Assembly: GCF_007570865.1 (NCBI RefSeq)
Contig: NZ_VLPS01000008.1
Location: forward strand, 62,001-126,000
DNA length: 64,000 nucleotides
Direction of reading: 5' to 3'
From: Atlantibacter subterraneus
GTDB taxonomy: Bacteria > Pseudomonadota > Gammaproteobacteria > Enterobacterales > Enterobacteriaceae
Shown here: piece after piece, positions 18,753-31,933 of the stretch
How positions within the stretch are numbered: the first letter of the stretch is position 1
Layout: each line of letters begins with the position of its first letter
Notes under the pieces: model-generated
Database searches by the model: none
What the model saw: the letters and a program-made list of their open reading frames with translations, nothing else
Told to the model about the DNA's origin: nothing
Made by a program: the position numbers and the translations under genes

Positions 18753-20258
18753 ATGGAAACCAAAGATCTGATTGTGATAGGCGGAGGCATTAACGGCGCA
18801 GGCATTGCGGTGGATGCAGCCGGGCGCGGTTTATCCGTGCTGATGCTGGAAGCGCAGGATTTGGCCTGTGCCACCTCATCGGCAAGTTCAAAACTGATCC
18901 ACGGTGGCCTGCGCTACCTGGAACATTACGAATTCCGCCTGGTCAGCGAGGCGCTGGCGGAGCGCGAAGTATTACTAAAAATGGCTCCGCATATCGCGTT
19001 CCCGATGCGTTTCCGGCTGCCGCACCGCCCGCATTTACGCCCGGCCTGGATGATCCGCGCAGGCCTGTTTATGTACGATAACCTGGGTAAACGCACCAGC
19101 CTGCCGCGCTCGCACGGTTTGCGCTTTGGCGCAGATTCGGTCCTGAAGCCAGAGATCGTGCGCGGTTTCGAATATTCTGACTGTTGGGTAGACGATGCGC
19201 GTTTAGTGCTCGCCAATGCGCAGATGGTGGTAAAGAAAGGCGGCGAAGTGATGACCCGCACTAAAGCCACCTCCGCCCGCCGCGAAAACGGACTGTGGGT
19301 GGTGGAAGCAGAGGATATCGATACCGGTAAAACTTACAGCTGGCGCGCGCGCGGCCTGGTCAATGCTACCGGCCCGTGGGTGAAAAACTTCTTTGATGAC
19401 GGGCTGAAACTGCCGTCGCCGTACGGTATCCGCCTGATCAAAGGCAGCCACATCGTGGTGCCGCGCGTTCATCAACAGAAGCAGGCTTATATTCTGCAAA
19501 ACGAAGATAAGCGCATCGTGTTTGTGATCCCGTGGATGGACGAGTTTTCGATCATCGGCACCACCGACGTGGAGTATAAAGGCGATCCGAAACAGGTGGC
19601 AATTGATGAAAGCGAAATCAACTACCTGCTGAAGGTTTATAACCTGCACTTTAAAAAGCAGCTTAGCCGCGATGACGTTGTGTGGACTTACTCCGGCGTC
19701 CGCCCGCTGTGCGATGACGAATCGGATTCGCCGCAGGCCATCACCCGCGACTACACCCTGGATATTCACGATGAAAATGGCCAGGCACCGCTGCTGTCGG
19801 TGTTCGGCGGCAAGCTGACCACCTACCGTAAACTGGCGGAACATGCGCTGGAGAAAATGGCTAACTACTATCCTTCTATGGGCCCGGCCTGGACTAAAAG
19901 CTGTGTTCTGCCCGGCGGAGAACTGAATGGCGATCGCGATGACTATGCCGCGAAGCTGCGCCGTCGTTATCCGTTCATCAGCGAATCGCTGGCACGCCAC
20001 TATGCGCGGACCTATGGTTCCAACAGCGAACTGATTCTGGGCAACAGCAGCCGTCTCGACGAGCTGGGCGAAGATTTCGGGCATGAGTTTTACGAAGCGG
20101 AACTGCGTTATCTGGTGGACCACGAATGGGTGCGCCGTCTGGATGACGCCCTGTGGCGTCGTACCAAATTAGGCATGTGGCTCAATGCCGAGCAGGAATC
20201 GCGCATTGCGGCCTGGCTCACCCAATACACCAAACAAGAGCTGTCATTAGCCTCTTAA
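18753..20258 (+). CDS. glpD: Aerobic glycerol-3-phosphate dehydrogenase GlpD
   Basis: GlpD oxidises sn-glycerol-3-phosphate to DHAP at the inner membrane and passes electrons to quinone. The 501-residue flavoprotein begins METKDLIVIGGGINGAG, a Rossmann FAD motif, and has SSASSKLIHGGLRYLEH, DARLVLANAQ, GTTDVEYKGD and SVFGGKLTTYRKLAEHA. The ATG at 18753 has an AAGAGGCAAG ribosome site and matches the E. coli N-terminus. A terminator follows at 20262. It is divergent from glpEGR, whose last gene encodes its repressor. Confidence 0.98.
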   Translation: METKDLIVIGGGINGAGIAVDAAGRGLSVLMLEAQDLACATSSASSKLIHGGLRYLEHYEFRLVSEALAEREVLLKMAPHIAFPMRFRLPHRPHLRPAWMIRAGLFMYDNLGKRTSLPRSHGLRFGADSVLKPEIVRGFEYSDCWVDDARLVLANAQMVVKKGGEVMTRTKATSARRENGLWVVEAEDIDTGKTYSWRARGLVNATGPWVKNFFDDGLKLPSPYGIRLIKGSHIVVPRVHQQKQAYILQNEDKRIVFVIPWMDEFSIIGTTDVEYKGDPKQVAIDESEINYLLKVYNLHFKKQLSRDDVVWTYSGVRPLCDDESDSPQAITRDYTLDIHDENGQAPLLSVFGGKLTTYRKLAEHALEKMANYYPSMGPAWTKSCVLPGGELNGDRDDYAAKLRRRYPFISESLARHYARTYGSNSELILGNSSRLDELGEDFGHEFYEAELRYLVDHEWVRRLDDALWRRTKLGMWLNAEQESRIAAWLTQYTKQELSLAS

Positions 20259-20261
20259 AAT

Positions 20262-20291
20262 AAAAACGGCGGAGAATCTCCGCCGTTTTTT
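20262..20291. terminator. Bidirectional terminator between glpD and glgP
   Basis: A5-CGGCGGAGA, short loop, TCTCCGCCG-T6 forms a perfect hairpin between convergent genes and closes both glpD and the glgBXCAP operon. Confidence 0.9.
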
Positions 20292-20300
20292 TCGGGCTAT

Positions 20301-22748
20301 TTACAGCTTGACGGGCTTGATATTCCAGATGTTTTCGGCGTATTCCTGAATCGTCCGGTCAGACGAGAAATACCCCATATTGGCAATGTTCTGCATCGCG
20401 CAGGTCGACCAGGCTTCCGGCTGGCGATACAGCTCGTCAACTTTATCCTGGGTGTCTACGTAGCTGCGATAATCTGCCAGCACCTGATAGTGGTCGCCGA
20501 AATTGATCAGGGAGTCCACCAGATCGCGATAGCGTCCAACTTCATCCGGGCTAAAGACGCCGGTGCCGATCTGAGTTAACGCCAGATGCAGCTCTTCGTC
20601 CTGCTCGTAGTACTCGCGCGGCTTGTAGCCTTTGCGGCGCAATTCCTCGACCTGTTCCGCCGTATTGCCGAAGATAAAGATGTTCTCCGCGCCAACGTGC
20701 TCCAGCATTTCCACATTCGCGCCATCCAGGGTGCCAATCGTCAGCGCGCCGTTGAGCGCAAACTTCATGTTACTGGTGCCGGACGCTTCAGTGCCCGCCA
20801 GAGAGATCTGCTCAGAGAGATCCGCTGCCGGGATGATCACCTGCGCCAGGCTGACGCTGTAGTTCGGGATAAACACCACCTTCAGATGGTCACGCACGTC
20901 GGGATCGTTGTTGATCACCTCCGCCACATCGTTGATCAGGTGAATGATGTGCTTGGCCATGTAATACGCCGAGGCGGCTTTACCGGCAAAAATATTTACG
21001 CGCGGCACCCAGTCGGCATTCGGATCGGCTTTGATGCGGTTATAGCGGGTGATCACGTGCAGAACATTCATCAATTGACGTTTGTACTCGTGAATACGCT
21101 TAATCTGCACATCAAACAGCGCTTTCGGATTTACCACCACATCCAGCTGCTGGGCAATGACGTTCGCCAGCCGCTTTTTGTTTTCCAGCTTGGCCTGACG
21201 CACCGCCTGGTTCACCAACGGATAGTCGATATGCTGCTTCAGCTCGCTCAACTGGCTCAAATCGGTGCGCCAGTTGCGGCCAATGTTGTCATCCAGCACC
21301 TTAGAAAGCGCGGGATTCGCCAGCGCCAGCCAGCGGCGCGGCGTGACACCGTTGGTCACATTGCAGAAACGGCCCGGGAAGATTTTCGCGAAATCGGCAA
21401 ACAGCGATTGCACCATCAGGTTTGAATGCAGTTCCGACACGCCGTTGACCTTGTGGCTCACCACCACCGCCAGCCAGGCCATACGCACTTTACGGCCATT
21501 GGATTCGTCGATAATCGAGGTGCGGCTCAGCAGCGCGGTATCGTTCGGGTACTGCTCCTGAACGGTTTTCAGGAAGTAATCGTTGATCTCGAAAATGATT
21601 TGCAGATGGCGCGGCAGGATTTTGCCCAGCATATCCACCGGCCAGCTTTCCAGCGCCTCGCTCATCAGCGTGTGGTTGGTGTAGGAGAACACCTGGCAAG
21701 TGACTTCGAAGGCCTCATCCCAGCCGAACTTATGTTCGTCGATCAGCAAACGCATCAGTTCCGGAATCGACAGCACCGGGTGAGTGTCATTCAGGTGAAT
21801 CGCGATTTTATCCGCCAGATTGGCATAGGTTTTATGCATCTGGTAATGACGGCTGAGGATATCCTGGATAGTGGAAGACACCAGGAAATACTCCTGGCGC
21901 AACCGCAGTTCGCGCCCGGAATAGGTCGAGTCATCGGGATAAAGCACGCGGGAGACGTTTTCGGAGTGGTTTTTATCTTCCACCGCCGCGAAGTAGTCGC
22001 CCTGGTTAAATTTACCGAGATTGATTTCGCTACTCGCCTGAGCATTCCACAGGCGCAGCGTGTTGGTGGCGTCAGTATCGTAGCCGGGGATGATCTGGTC
22101 ATACGCTACCGCCAGGATCTCTTCGGTTTCGATCCAGCGGGTTTTCTTACCTTCCTGCTGGATACGTCCGCCGAAACGCACTTTGTAGCGGGTGTTATGG
22201 CGTTTGAACTCCCACGGGTTGCCATATTCCAGCCAGTAATCCGGGGACTCTTTTTGACGGCCATCGACGATATTTTGTCGGAACATGCCGTAATCGTAGC
22301 GGATACCGTAGCCGCGGCCCGGCAGCCCTAAGGTCGCCAGCGAGTCCAGGAAGCAGGCGGCGAGACGCCCAAGGCCGCCGTTGCCGAGGCCAGGGTCGTT
22401 CTCTTCATCGATCAATTCTTCCAGGTCGAGCCCCATCTCTTCAAGCGCGTCTTTAACGTCGTCATAAATACCCAACGACAGCAAGGCGTTAGAGAGGGTG
22501 CGACCAATCAGAAATTCCATCGACAGGTAGTAAACCTGGCGCATTTCCTGCGAGAGCTGCGCGCGATTGGAGCGCAACCAGCGCTCCACCAGGCGATCCC
22601 TCACGGCGAACAGGGTTGCGTTCAGCCATTCGTGTTTGTTGGCGATAGCCGGATCTTTACCAATGGTAAACATCAGCTTATAAGCAATGGAATGCTTTAG
22701 CGCCTCAACGCTGACTGTGGGGGATGAATAGGAAAAGGGTGCATTCAT
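20301..22748 (-). CDS. glgP: Glycogen phosphorylase GlgP
   Basis: GlgP degrades glycogen from non-reducing ends by phosphorolysis, giving glucose-1-phosphate. The 815-residue GT35 protein has the E. coli length, [32 protein letters not shown] and the PLP-lysine region [20 protein letters not shown]. It is last in glgBXCAP, 19 bp after glgA. Compared with MalP in the same window it has the longer N-terminus and a much more acidic [12 protein letters not shown] segment. Confidence 0.97.
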   Translation of the reverse strand: MNAPFSYSSPTVSVEALKHSIAYKLMFTIGKDPAIANKHEWLNATLFAVRDRLVERWLRSNRAQLSQEMRQVYYLSMEFLIGRTLSNALLSLGIYDDVKDALEEMGLDLEELIDEENDPGLGNGGLGRLAACFLDSLATLGLPGRGYGIRYDYGMFRQNIVDGRQKESPDYWLEYGNPWEFKRHNTRYKVRFGGRIQQEGKKTRWIETEEILAVAYDQIIPGYDTDATNTLRLWNAQASSEINLGKFNQGDYFAAVEDKNHSENVSRVLYPDDSTYSGRELRLRQEYFLVSSTIQDILSRHYQMHKTYANLADKIAIHLNDTHPVLSIPELMRLLIDEHKFGWDEAFEVTCQVFSYTNHTLMSEALESWPVDMLGKILPRHLQIIFEINDYFLKTVQEQYPNDTALLSRTSIIDESNGRKVRMAWLAVVVSHKVNGVSELHSNLMVQSLFADFAKIFPGRFCNVTNGVTPRRWLALANPALSKVLDDNIGRNWRTDLSQLSELKQHIDYPLVNQAVRQAKLENKKRLANVIAQQLDVVVNPKALFDVQIKRIHEYKRQLMNVLHVITRYNRIKADPNADWVPRVNIFAGKAASAYYMAKHIIHLINDVAEVINNDPDVRDHLKVVFIPNYSVSLAQVIIPAADLSEQISLAGTEASGTSNMKFALNGALTIGTLDGANVEMLEHVGAENIFIFGNTAEQVEELRRKGYKPREYYEQDEELHLALTQIGTGVFSPDEVGRYRDLVDSLINFGDHYQVLADYRSYVDTQDKVDELYRQPEAWSTCAMQNIANMGYFSSDRTIQEYAENIWNIKPVKL

Positions 22749-22767
22749 ACATGTGATTCCAGGATAG

Positions 22768-24201
22768 TTACATCAAGCGTTGATAAAGTTCGCGGTAAGA
22801 CTTCGCCGCAACATGCCAGCTAAAATCCATGCCCATCGCCTGACGCTGAACAAATCGCCAAAGGGATGGACGCGACCACAACACGAAAGCACGCCGAATC
22901 GCGCGTAGCAGCGACCAGGCATTACTATCTTCAAACACGAAACCACTGGCCATTCCATCGGCTAAATTCTCCAACGAGCTATCTGACACGGTATCCGCTA
23001 AACCACCAGTGCGGCGCACCAGCGGCAGCGTGCCATATTTCAATCCGTAGAGCTGCGTTAAACCACACGGCTCAAAACGGCTGGGTACCAGGATCACATC
23101 CGCGCCGCCCATAATGCGGTGGGAAAACGCTTCGTGATAACCAATCTGTACCCCAACCTGGCCCGGATGTTCGGCAGCGGCGGCAAGGAAACCCTCCTGC
23201 AACACCGCATCACCCGCGCCAAGCAATGCCAACTGCCCGCCCTGCTCCAGCAAGCCCGGCAGCGCTTCCAACACCAGATCGAGACCTTTCTGGCTGGTAA
23301 GTCGACTCACCACCGCAAACAGCGGGACTTTGTCATTCACCTTCAGTCCCATGGCAATTTGCAGCTGGCGTTTGTTTTCTGCCTTCTCTTCTAACGTATC
23401 GCGGTTATATCGCGCAGACAAGAGCAGGTCCGTTGACGGGTCCCAGATGTTCTCATCCACACCGTTGAGGATGCCGGACAGCCGGCCTTCGCGATGACGC
23501 TGTTGCAGCAGCCCCTCCATACCGTAAGCGAACTGCGGCTCGGTAATTTCGCGGGCATAAGTCGGGCTGACCGCCGTGATATGGTCGGCGTAGTAAAGCC
23601 CGGCTTTTAAGAATGAAATCTGTCCGTTGAACTCCAGACCGTTAATGTCGAAGAACCACCAAGGCAGACCAATCTCGCTCATGTGATGCGCATAGAACAT
23701 GCCCTGATAGGCCAGGTTATGCACCGTAAACACCGATTTCGCCGGGTGGCCGCGCGCGGCAAGGTACGCTGGCGCAAGGCCGGCATGCCAGTCATGGGCG
23801 TGCACCACATCTGGCTTCCAGAAGGGATCGAATCCGCACGCCATTTCACAGCCTGCCCACCCCAGCAGTGCAAAGCGGATAACGTTATCCGGGTATGCAT
23901 ACTGATTGGTGTCGTGATAAGGACTCCCCGGGCGGTCATACAGATCCGGTGCGTCAATCATGTAGATACCGACGCCGTTGAAATGCCCGAACAGCAGCGT
24001 AACCGGCCCGGCAAAGGTGTCGCGGTGCGCGACCTGCTGGGCATCGGTGACGCCGCGTCGAATATCAGGGAACGCGGGCAACAGCACGCGGGTATCCACG
24101 CCATCAGCAATCTGCGCGGCGGGCAACGCCCCAATCACATCCGCCAAACCACCTGTTTTCAGTAGCGGAAACATTTCAGAACAAACGTGTAAAACCTGCA
24201 T
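22768..24201 (-). CDS. glgA: Glycogen synthase GlgA
   Basis: GlgA transfers glucose from ADP-glucose to growing alpha-1,4-glucan chains. The 477-residue GT5 enzyme has the N-terminal substrate motif KTGGLADV (residues 16-23), [10 protein letters not shown], and the C-terminal [14 protein letters not shown] and [10 protein letters not shown] motifs with the catalytic Glu. It is preceded by an 89-bp gap after glgC that contains a strong hairpin, the only large intercistronic space in the glg operon. Confidence 0.98.
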   Translation of the reverse strand: MQVLHVCSEMFPLLKTGGLADVIGALPAAQIADGVDTRVLLPAFPDIRRGVTDAQQVAHRDTFAGPVTLLFGHFNGVGIYMIDAPDLYDRPGSPYHDTNQYAYPDNVIRFALLGWAGCEMACGFDPFWKPDVVHAHDWHAGLAPAYLAARGHPAKSVFTVHNLAYQGMFYAHHMSEIGLPWWFFDINGLEFNGQISFLKAGLYYADHITAVSPTYAREITEPQFAYGMEGLLQQRHREGRLSGILNGVDENIWDPSTDLLLSARYNRDTLEEKAENKRQLQIAMGLKVNDKVPLFAVVSRLTSQKGLDLVLEALPGLLEQGGQLALLGAGDAVLQEGFLAAAAEHPGQVGVQIGYHEAFSHRIMGGADVILVPSRFEPCGLTQLYGLKYGTLPLVRRTGGLADTVSDSSLENLADGMASGFVFEDSNAWSLLRAIRRAFVLWSRPSLWRFVQRQAMGMDFSWHVAAKSYRELYQRLM

Positions 24202-24253
24202 TATGGCTCCCGTTCAATTACCCGGCGCGAAAAAGCGCGCCAAACGCGAAATT

Positions 24254-24278
24254 TAACCGCGCGACAAGCGCGCGGTTA
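24254..24278. other. Intercistronic hairpin between glgC and glgA
   Basis: TAACCGCGCG and CGCGCGGTTA form a perfect 10-bp stem with a five-base loop in the glgC-glgA gap. There is no proper T-tract on the minus strand (AAATTTC follows), so it more likely blocks 3' exonuclease or modulates expression than fully terminates. Confidence 0.65.
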
Positions 24279-24290
24279 TTCCCTGCGCAA

Positions 24291-25574
24291 TTACCCTTCC
24301 AGTTTCCTGAGCATCTCGCGCGTAACCAAGACAATCCCTTCTTCGGAGCGATAGAACCGGCGAGCATCTTCTTCCGCATTTTCGCCAATTACCATACCTT
24401 CAGGGATCACGCAGGCACGGTCAATAATGCAGCGACGCAGGCGGCACGAACGGCCAATCCAGACGTCTGGCAACAATACTGAAGAATCAATATTACAGAA
24501 TGAATTTACCCGCACCCGGGGGAACAGCACCGACTGCACCACCACGGAACCGGAAATAATGCATCCGCCGGACACCAGCGAGTTCAGCGTCATCCCGTGA
24601 CTGCCGGATCGGTCCTGTACAAATTTAGCAGGCGGTAACGGTTCCATGTGGGTACGAATTGGCCAATCGCGATCGTACATGTCCAGTTCCGGGGTGACCG
24701 AGGCCAGATCGAGGTTGGCTTTCCAGTAGGCTTCCAGCGTCCCTACATCACGCCAGTAGGGCTCTGCGTCCGGATCGGACTGCACGCAGGAGAGCGGGAA
24801 CGGGTGGGCATAGGCTTCCCCCGCCGCCGTCAGTTTAGGAATAATATCTTTGCCGAAATCGTGGCTGGAGTTCGGATCGTTGTCATCCTCTTCCAGCAGT
24901 TCATACAGGTATTCGGCGTCAAAAATATAAATCCCCATACTGGCCAGCGATTTGCTCGGGTCGTTCGGCATGGTCGGCGGATCGGCCGGTTTTTCGACGA
25001 AATCGATGATTTTGTCGTGCTCGTCCACATCCATTACGCCAAATGCCGTCGCTTCTGCCTTAGGAACCGGCATACAGGCCACGGTACAACGCGCGCCTTT
25101 TTCCACATGATCGATCAACATGCGCGAGTAGTCTTGCTTATAGATGTGGTCCCCCGCCAGAATCACGATGTATTCAGCCTTATAGCGCCGGATAATATCG
25201 AGGTTCTGGGTGACCGCATCTGCCGTGCCGCGATACCAGTTTTCACCATGCACGCGTTGCTGCGCGGGCAGCAGATCGACAAACTCATTCATCTCTTCGC
25301 TGAAGAACGACCAGCCGCGCTGAATGTGCTGTACCAGCGTATGCGACTGATACTGAGTGATCACCCCAATCCGGCGGATGCCCGAGTTGATGCAGTTAGA
25401 TAACGCAAAATCGATGATGCGAAACTTGCCACCAAAGTGCACGGCGGGTTTAGCTCGGGTAGTGGTTAAATCTTTGAGGCGTGTGCCACGTCCACCCGCC
25501 AGTATTAATGCGACAGACTTTATCGGCAGTTGCCGCGCTAACATCAGAGGATCGTTCTTTTCAAACCTAACCAT
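24291..25574 (-). CDS. glgC: Glucose-1-phosphate adenylyltransferase GlgC
   Basis: GlgC makes ADP-glucose from ATP and glucose-1-phosphate, the committed and allosterically controlled step of glycogen synthesis (activated by fructose-1,6-bisphosphate, inhibited by AMP). The 427-residue product has [31 protein letters not shown] with the regulatory lysine, [16 protein letters not shown] and a C-terminal beta-helix. The C-terminus ends MLRKLEG, four residues shorter than E. coli. It is the third gene of glgBXCAP, 15 bp after glgX. Confidence 0.98.
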   Translation of the reverse strand: MVRFEKNDPLMLARQLPIKSVALILAGGRGTRLKDLTTTRAKPAVHFGGKFRIIDFALSNCINSGIRRIGVITQYQSHTLVQHIQRGWSFFSEEMNEFVDLLPAQQRVHGENWYRGTADAVTQNLDIIRRYKAEYIVILAGDHIYKQDYSRMLIDHVEKGARCTVACMPVPKAEATAFGVMDVDEHDKIIDFVEKPADPPTMPNDPSKSLASMGIYIFDAEYLYELLEEDDNDPNSSHDFGKDIIPKLTAAGEAYAHPFPLSCVQSDPDAEPYWRDVGTLEAYWKANLDLASVTPELDMYDRDWPIRTHMEPLPPAKFVQDRSGSHGMTLNSLVSGGCIISGSVVVQSVLFPRVRVNSFCNIDSSVLLPDVWIGRSCRLRRCIIDRACVIPEGMVIGENAEEDARRFYRSEEGIVLVTREMLRKLEG

Positions 25575-25589
25575 GACTGACTCCTTTTA

Positions 25590-27568
<1,979 letters not shown>

Positions 27569-27572
<4 letters not shown>

Positions 27573-29755
27573 TCCCCCTCCCGGACTAGCCAGATGGTCG
27601 CCAGCGGCGGAATGGTGATGCACAGCGAGTTATCGCGGCCATGGCTCGGGATGGCGTCGGTCTGCACCACGCCGCCGTTGCCGGTGTTGCTGCCGTGATA
27701 GTGCATCGAGTCGGTATTCAGCTCTTCACGCCAGCGGCCCGGCTGATTGACGCCGAAGCGGTACTCATGGCGCGGTACCGGCGTAAAGTTAGCGGCGACG
27801 ATGATTTCGTTGCCCTCGCGGTCGCGACGCACAAACACAAATACCGAGTTAACTTTGTCTTCCACCACCAGCCATTCAAAGCCATTGGGATCGAAATCCA
27901 GCTCATGCATAGCTTTATGGTGGCGATAGGTATGGTTGAGGTCGCGCACCAGCCGCTGAACGCCGTGATGCCAGTTATCGCCGCCTTCCAGCAGATGCCA
28001 GTCGAGGCTGGAGTCGTGGTTCCACTCGCGGCCCTGGGCGAATTCATTGCCCATAAACAGCAGCTTTTTACCCGGGAACGCCCACATCCAGCCGTAATAG
28101 GCGCGCAGATTAGCGAATCTTTGCCACGCATCGCCCGGCATACGGTCGAGAATTGATTTTTTACCGTGGACCACTTCATCGTGCGATAGCGGCAGCACAA
28201 AGTTTTCGGTGTAGTTGTACAGCATCCCAAAGGTCATTTTGTCGTGATGGTACTGACGGTACACCGGGTCGAGTTTCATATAGTCGAGGGTGTCGTGCAT
28301 CCAGCCCAGGTTCCATTTAAACCAGAACCCAAGGCCGCCCGTTGAAGGAGGGCGCGACACGCCAGGGAAATCGGTGGACTCTTCCGCCATGGTCACCGCG
28401 CCATGTACCTGCTCGCCCAGCACGCGGTTGGTATTGCGCAGGAACTCAATGGCTTCGAGGTTTTCGCGCCCGCCGTATTCATTAGGGATCCACTCCCCTT
28501 CGGCGCGGCTGTAATCGCGATAAATCATTGACGCCACCGCATCCACGCGCAGGGCGTCGATGCCGAAACGCTCGGTCCAGTACAGGGCGTTGCCCACCAG
28601 ATAGTTGCTGACTTCACGGCGACCGTAGTTATAGATCAGCGTGTTCCAGTCCTGGTGATAGCCTTCGCGCGGGTCGCTGTGCTCGTAAAGTTCGGTGCCG
28701 TCAAAATTCGCCAGACCAAATTCATCGCTCGGGAAATGCCCCGGCACCCAGTCCAGGATCACGTTCAGCCCGGCAGCATGGGCGGCATTGATAAAGTATT
28801 TGAAGTCGTCGCGGGTGCCGAAGCGGCGGGTCGGCGCATACAGCCCCAGCGGCTGATAGCCCCAGCTGCCGTCAAAGGGATGTTCGTTAACCGGCAGCAG
28901 TTCGATATGGGTAAACCCCATGCCTTTCACGTATGGCACCAGCTGCTCGGCAAGTTCACGGTAGCTCAGCCAGAAGTTGTTATCGGTATGGCGACGCCAG
29001 GAACCTAAATGCACCTCATAAATGGAAATCGGCGCATCCATCTGGTTGGCTTTTTGCCGCGCCGGGCTGATGGTGGTTTTTTCCGGCAAGTCGCAAATCA
29101 TCGACGCCGTTTCCGGGCGCATCTGCGCCTCAAACGCGTAAGGGTCAGCTTTAATTCGCAGGTTGCCGTTGGCATCAATCATTTCGAATTTATAGAGCTG
29201 ACCGTTATGCGCGCCGGGAACAAACAGTTCCCAGATGCCGCTCTCTTTGCGAAAACGCATCGGGTGACGCCGTCCGTCCCAGTAGTTGAACTGGCCGACC
29301 ACGGAAACGCGCTGCGCGTTGGGTGCCCAGAGCGTAAAGCGGGTGCCGGTCACGCCATCCATGGTTTGCGCGTGCGCGCCAAGCGTTTCATAAGGACGCA
29401 GGTGCGTCCCTTCCGACAACAGCCACGCATCCATTTCCTGTAACAGCGGGCCGAAGCGATATGGGTCATCAATCAGGTTTTGCTGACCGTGCCACAGCAC
29501 CGCCAGCTGGTAACGGAAAAAGTTTTTACGGCGCGCCAGCACGCCGCTGAAGAACCCTCGGGAATCAAGGCATTCCAGCTTGCCGACCTTGCGGCCAGTT
29601 TTCGGTTCGATAACCCACACTTCGGTGGCATCCGGTAACAGCGCGCGGACTTCCAGCCCGGCCTCGGTTTTGTGCATGCCCAGTACGGAAAAGGGATCCG
29701 CAAAATGGCCCGCAATAAGCGCATTAATCACGTCTCTATCGATGCGATCAGACAT
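27569..29755 (-). CDS. glgB: 1,4-alpha-glucan branching enzyme GlgB
   Basis: GlgB introduces alpha-1,6 branches into glycogen. The 728-residue product equals the E. coli length, with two N-terminal CBM48/E-set regions and a GH13 barrel containing [25 protein letters not shown] (nucleophile Asp), [11 protein letters not shown] (acid Glu) and [12 protein letters not shown]. It is the first gene of glgBXCAP, with the promoter in the 258-bp gap before asd, and overlaps glgX by 4 bp. Confidence 0.98.
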
Positions 29756-30013
29756 GGTTTTGTCATCCTGTTTTTATGTATCGCCCTACGCCTGAGCGTC
29801 AGGCCGCAATACTTTTCTTGACCTGAACGAGCAGCCACTTCGTCATCCTCTGGCCGATCGTTCCCACCTACAAGTTTTAGCGGTAAAAACCACCCGAACC
29901 TTAAGCATAGCCAACGCGCTATCTCACTCCTGAGAAAAATTGCAACAAACTGGTTTACATCCTCCCGCGCCAAAAAAAAGGGAGCGCTTATGCACTCCCG
30001 TTACAGGTTTCGA
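29756..30013 (-). promoter_or_regulatory. glgB upstream region and asd terminator
   Basis: Minus-strand promoter space for glgBXCAP. A GGGAGTGC/GCGCTCCC hairpin followed by T8 on the minus strand (29972-30000) terminates asd, isolating the glg operon. No confident CRP or other operator was found by eye. Confidence 0.6.
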
Positions 30014-31120
30014 TTACGCCAACTGCCGTAACATACGACGCAGCGGCTCGGCGGCGCCCCACAATAACTGGTCGCCAACCGTGAAGGCGGACAAGTATTC
30101 CGGGCCCATATTGAGTTTACGCAGACGGCCAACCGGGGTCGCCAGCGTACCGGTCACCGCCGCAGGGGTCAGTTCGCGCACGGTGATATCGCGGTCATTC
30201 GGCACTACGTTTACCCAGTCGTTATGCGTCGCCAGCATTTCCTCGATAGAGGAAAGCGAAACATCTTTTTTCAGTTTAATGGTGAACGCCTGGCTGTGGC
30301 AGCGCAGCGCGCCGACGCGAACGCACAGGCCATCAACCGGGATCACAGACGAGGTGCCGAGGATTTTGTTGGTTTCCGCCTGGCCCTTCCACTCTTCGCG
30401 GCTCTGGCCGTTATCCAGCTGTTTGTCGATCCACGGGATCAGGCTACCCGCCAGCGGCACGCCAAAGTTATCCACCGGAAGCTGGCCGCTGCGGGTCAGC
30501 GCCGTGACTTTACGTTCGATATCCAGAATGGCGGAGGCCGGATCGGCCAGTTCGCTCGCCACGCCGTTGTACAGTTGGCCCATCTGTGCCAGCAGCTCGC
30601 GCATATGACGCGCCCCGCCGCCGGACGCCGCCTGATAGGTCGCCACGGACACCCACTCCACCAGATTCTGCGCGAACAGGCCGCCCAGCGACATCAGCAT
30701 CAGGCTGACGGTACAGTTGCCGCCGACAAACGCCTTCACGCCTTTGTTTAAGCCTTCGGTAATGACATGTTGGTTGACCGGATCCAGAATAATGATGGCG
30801 TCATCTTTCATACGCAGCGACGAGGCGGCATCAATCCAGTATCCTTGCCAGCCGCTTTCACGCAGCTTTGGGTAAATTTCGTTGGTATAATCGCCGCCCT
30901 GGCACGTCACGATGATATCCAGCGCCTTCAGCGCGTCGATAGAATACGCGTCCTGAAGCGTGCCGCCCTGATGGCCGCCAAAAGACGGCGCAGCCTGCCC
31001 AAGCTGGGAAGTGGAAAAGAAGACGGGACGAATGGCGTCAAAATCGCGCTCTTCAACCATGCGTTGCATGAGTACGGAGCCAACCATTCCGCGCCAGCCG
31101 ATAAAACCAACATTTTTCAT
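30014..31120 (-). CDS. asd: Aspartate-semialdehyde dehydrogenase Asd
   Basis: Asd reduces aspartyl phosphate to the semialdehyde, the branch-point precursor for lysine, diaminopimelate, threonine and methionine. The 368-residue product has [17 protein letters not shown] as NADP-binding start, the catalytic Cys in [10 protein letters not shown], and [12 protein letters not shown]; His is in [12 protein letters not shown]. Terminator at its 3' end and divergent yhgN upstream. It is monocistronic as in E. coli. Confidence 0.98.
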   Translation of the reverse strand: MKNVGFIGWRGMVGSVLMQRMVEERDFDAIRPVFFSTSQLGQAAPSFGGHQGGTLQDAYSIDALKALDIIVTCQGGDYTNEIYPKLRESGWQGYWIDAASSLRMKDDAIIILDPVNQHVITEGLNKGVKAFVGGNCTVSLMLMSLGGLFAQNLVEWVSVATYQAASGGGARHMRELLAQMGQLYNGVASELADPASAILDIERKVTALTRSGQLPVDNFGVPLAGSLIPWIDKQLDNGQSREEWKGQAETNKILGTSSVIPVDGLCVRVGALRCHSQAFTIKLKKDVSLSSIEEMLATHNDWVNVVPNDRDITVRELTPAAVTGTLATPVGRLRKLNMGPEYLSAFTVGDQLLWGAAEPLRRMLRQLA

Positions 31121-31295
31121 AGCGAATCATTCCTGCGAGGTGTGTGCGTGTTGTGCGTGCCGGGAGAAGCCGGGCATCCTTTCACCTTACAAAATGCAGC
31201 TAAAGTCGCAAGTGAAATAAATCAATGATCGCGCGATCATCAGTAAAGCAACTTATTTAAGCGGGCAGTGGACCCGGAAAACAGGAAATGCGTAC

Positions 31296-31889
31296 ATGAA
31301 TGACATTATCTCCGCCGCCGTTTTGCTGATCCTCATTATGGATCCCCTGGGCAACTTGCCTATTTTTATGTCTGTCCTGAAACACACAGAACCGAAGCGG
31401 CGGCGGGCAATCATGATACGCGAGCTGTTGATCGCGCTGCTGCTGATGCTGATTTTCCTGTTCGCAGGCGAAAAAATACTCGCTTTTCTGAATTTACGCG
31501 CCGAGACGGTCTCTATCTCCGGCGGGATTATTCTGTTCCTGATCGCCATTAAGATGATTTTCCCCAGCCAGGAGGGCAACGCCAGCGGCCTGCCCGCCGG
31601 TGAAGAGCCGTTTATCGTCCCGCTGGCGATCCCGCTGGTGGCGGGCCCGACGATTCTGGCGACGCTGATGCTGCTGTCGCACCAGTATCCTAATCAGATG
31701 GGGCATCTGGTTATCGCGCTGCTGATTGCCTGGGGCGGTACGGTGGCGATTCTGCTGCAATCATCGCTGTTTTTGCGGCTGCTCGGCGAAAAAGGGGTTA
31801 ATGCGCTGGAGCGCTTGATGGGACTGGTGCTGGTGATGCTTTCCACACAGATGTTCCTGGACGGTATTCGGGCGTGGATGAAGGGGTAA
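31296..31889 (+). CDS. yhgN: MarC-family inner-membrane protein YhgN
   Basis: A 197-residue polytopic membrane protein of the MarC/UPF0056 family with six predicted hydrophobic segments. It opens NDIISAAVLLILIMDPLGNLPIF and has the conserved LPAGEEPFIVPLAIPLVAGPTILATL. Its physiological role is unknown despite earlier proposals of drug or amino-acid export for the family. It is divergent from asd, and its terminator is shared with convergent gntU. Confidence 0.93.
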   Translation: MNDIISAAVLLILIMDPLGNLPIFMSVLKHTEPKRRRAIMIRELLIALLLMLIFLFAGEKILAFLNLRAETVSISGGIILFLIAIKMIFPSQEGNASGLPAGEEPFIVPLAIPLVAGPTILATLMLLSHQYPNQMGHLVIALLIAWGGTVAILLQSSLFLRLLGEKGVNALERLMGLVLVMLSTQMFLDGIRAWMKG

Positions 31890-31898
31890 CGTGGGAAA

Positions 31899-31924
31899 AC
31901 TGGCGTGCGCAAGGCACGCCAGTG
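31899..31924. terminator. Hairpin between yhgN and gntU
   Basis: ACTGGCGTGC, short loop, GCACGCCAGT is a perfect stem between convergent genes. It is preceded by AAA (helpful for the minus strand) but followed by GGGTTAA on the plus strand, so it is stronger for gntU than yhgN. Confidence 0.7.
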
Positions 31925-31933
31925 GGTTAACGC

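Noticed and set aside
19203-20123. 306-residue minus-strand open frame over glpD
   Set aside because: Fully antisense to glpD with no recognisable domain.
17330-20258. Unusual protease-rhodanese-dehydrogenase cluster as a new system
   Set aside because: It is the standard glpEGR/glpD arrangement of E. coli.
20301-22748. Second malP copy or recent duplication of MalP/GlgP
   Set aside because: Both paralogues are standard in enterics and are strongly diverged in N-terminus and specificity segments; this is an ancient duplication.
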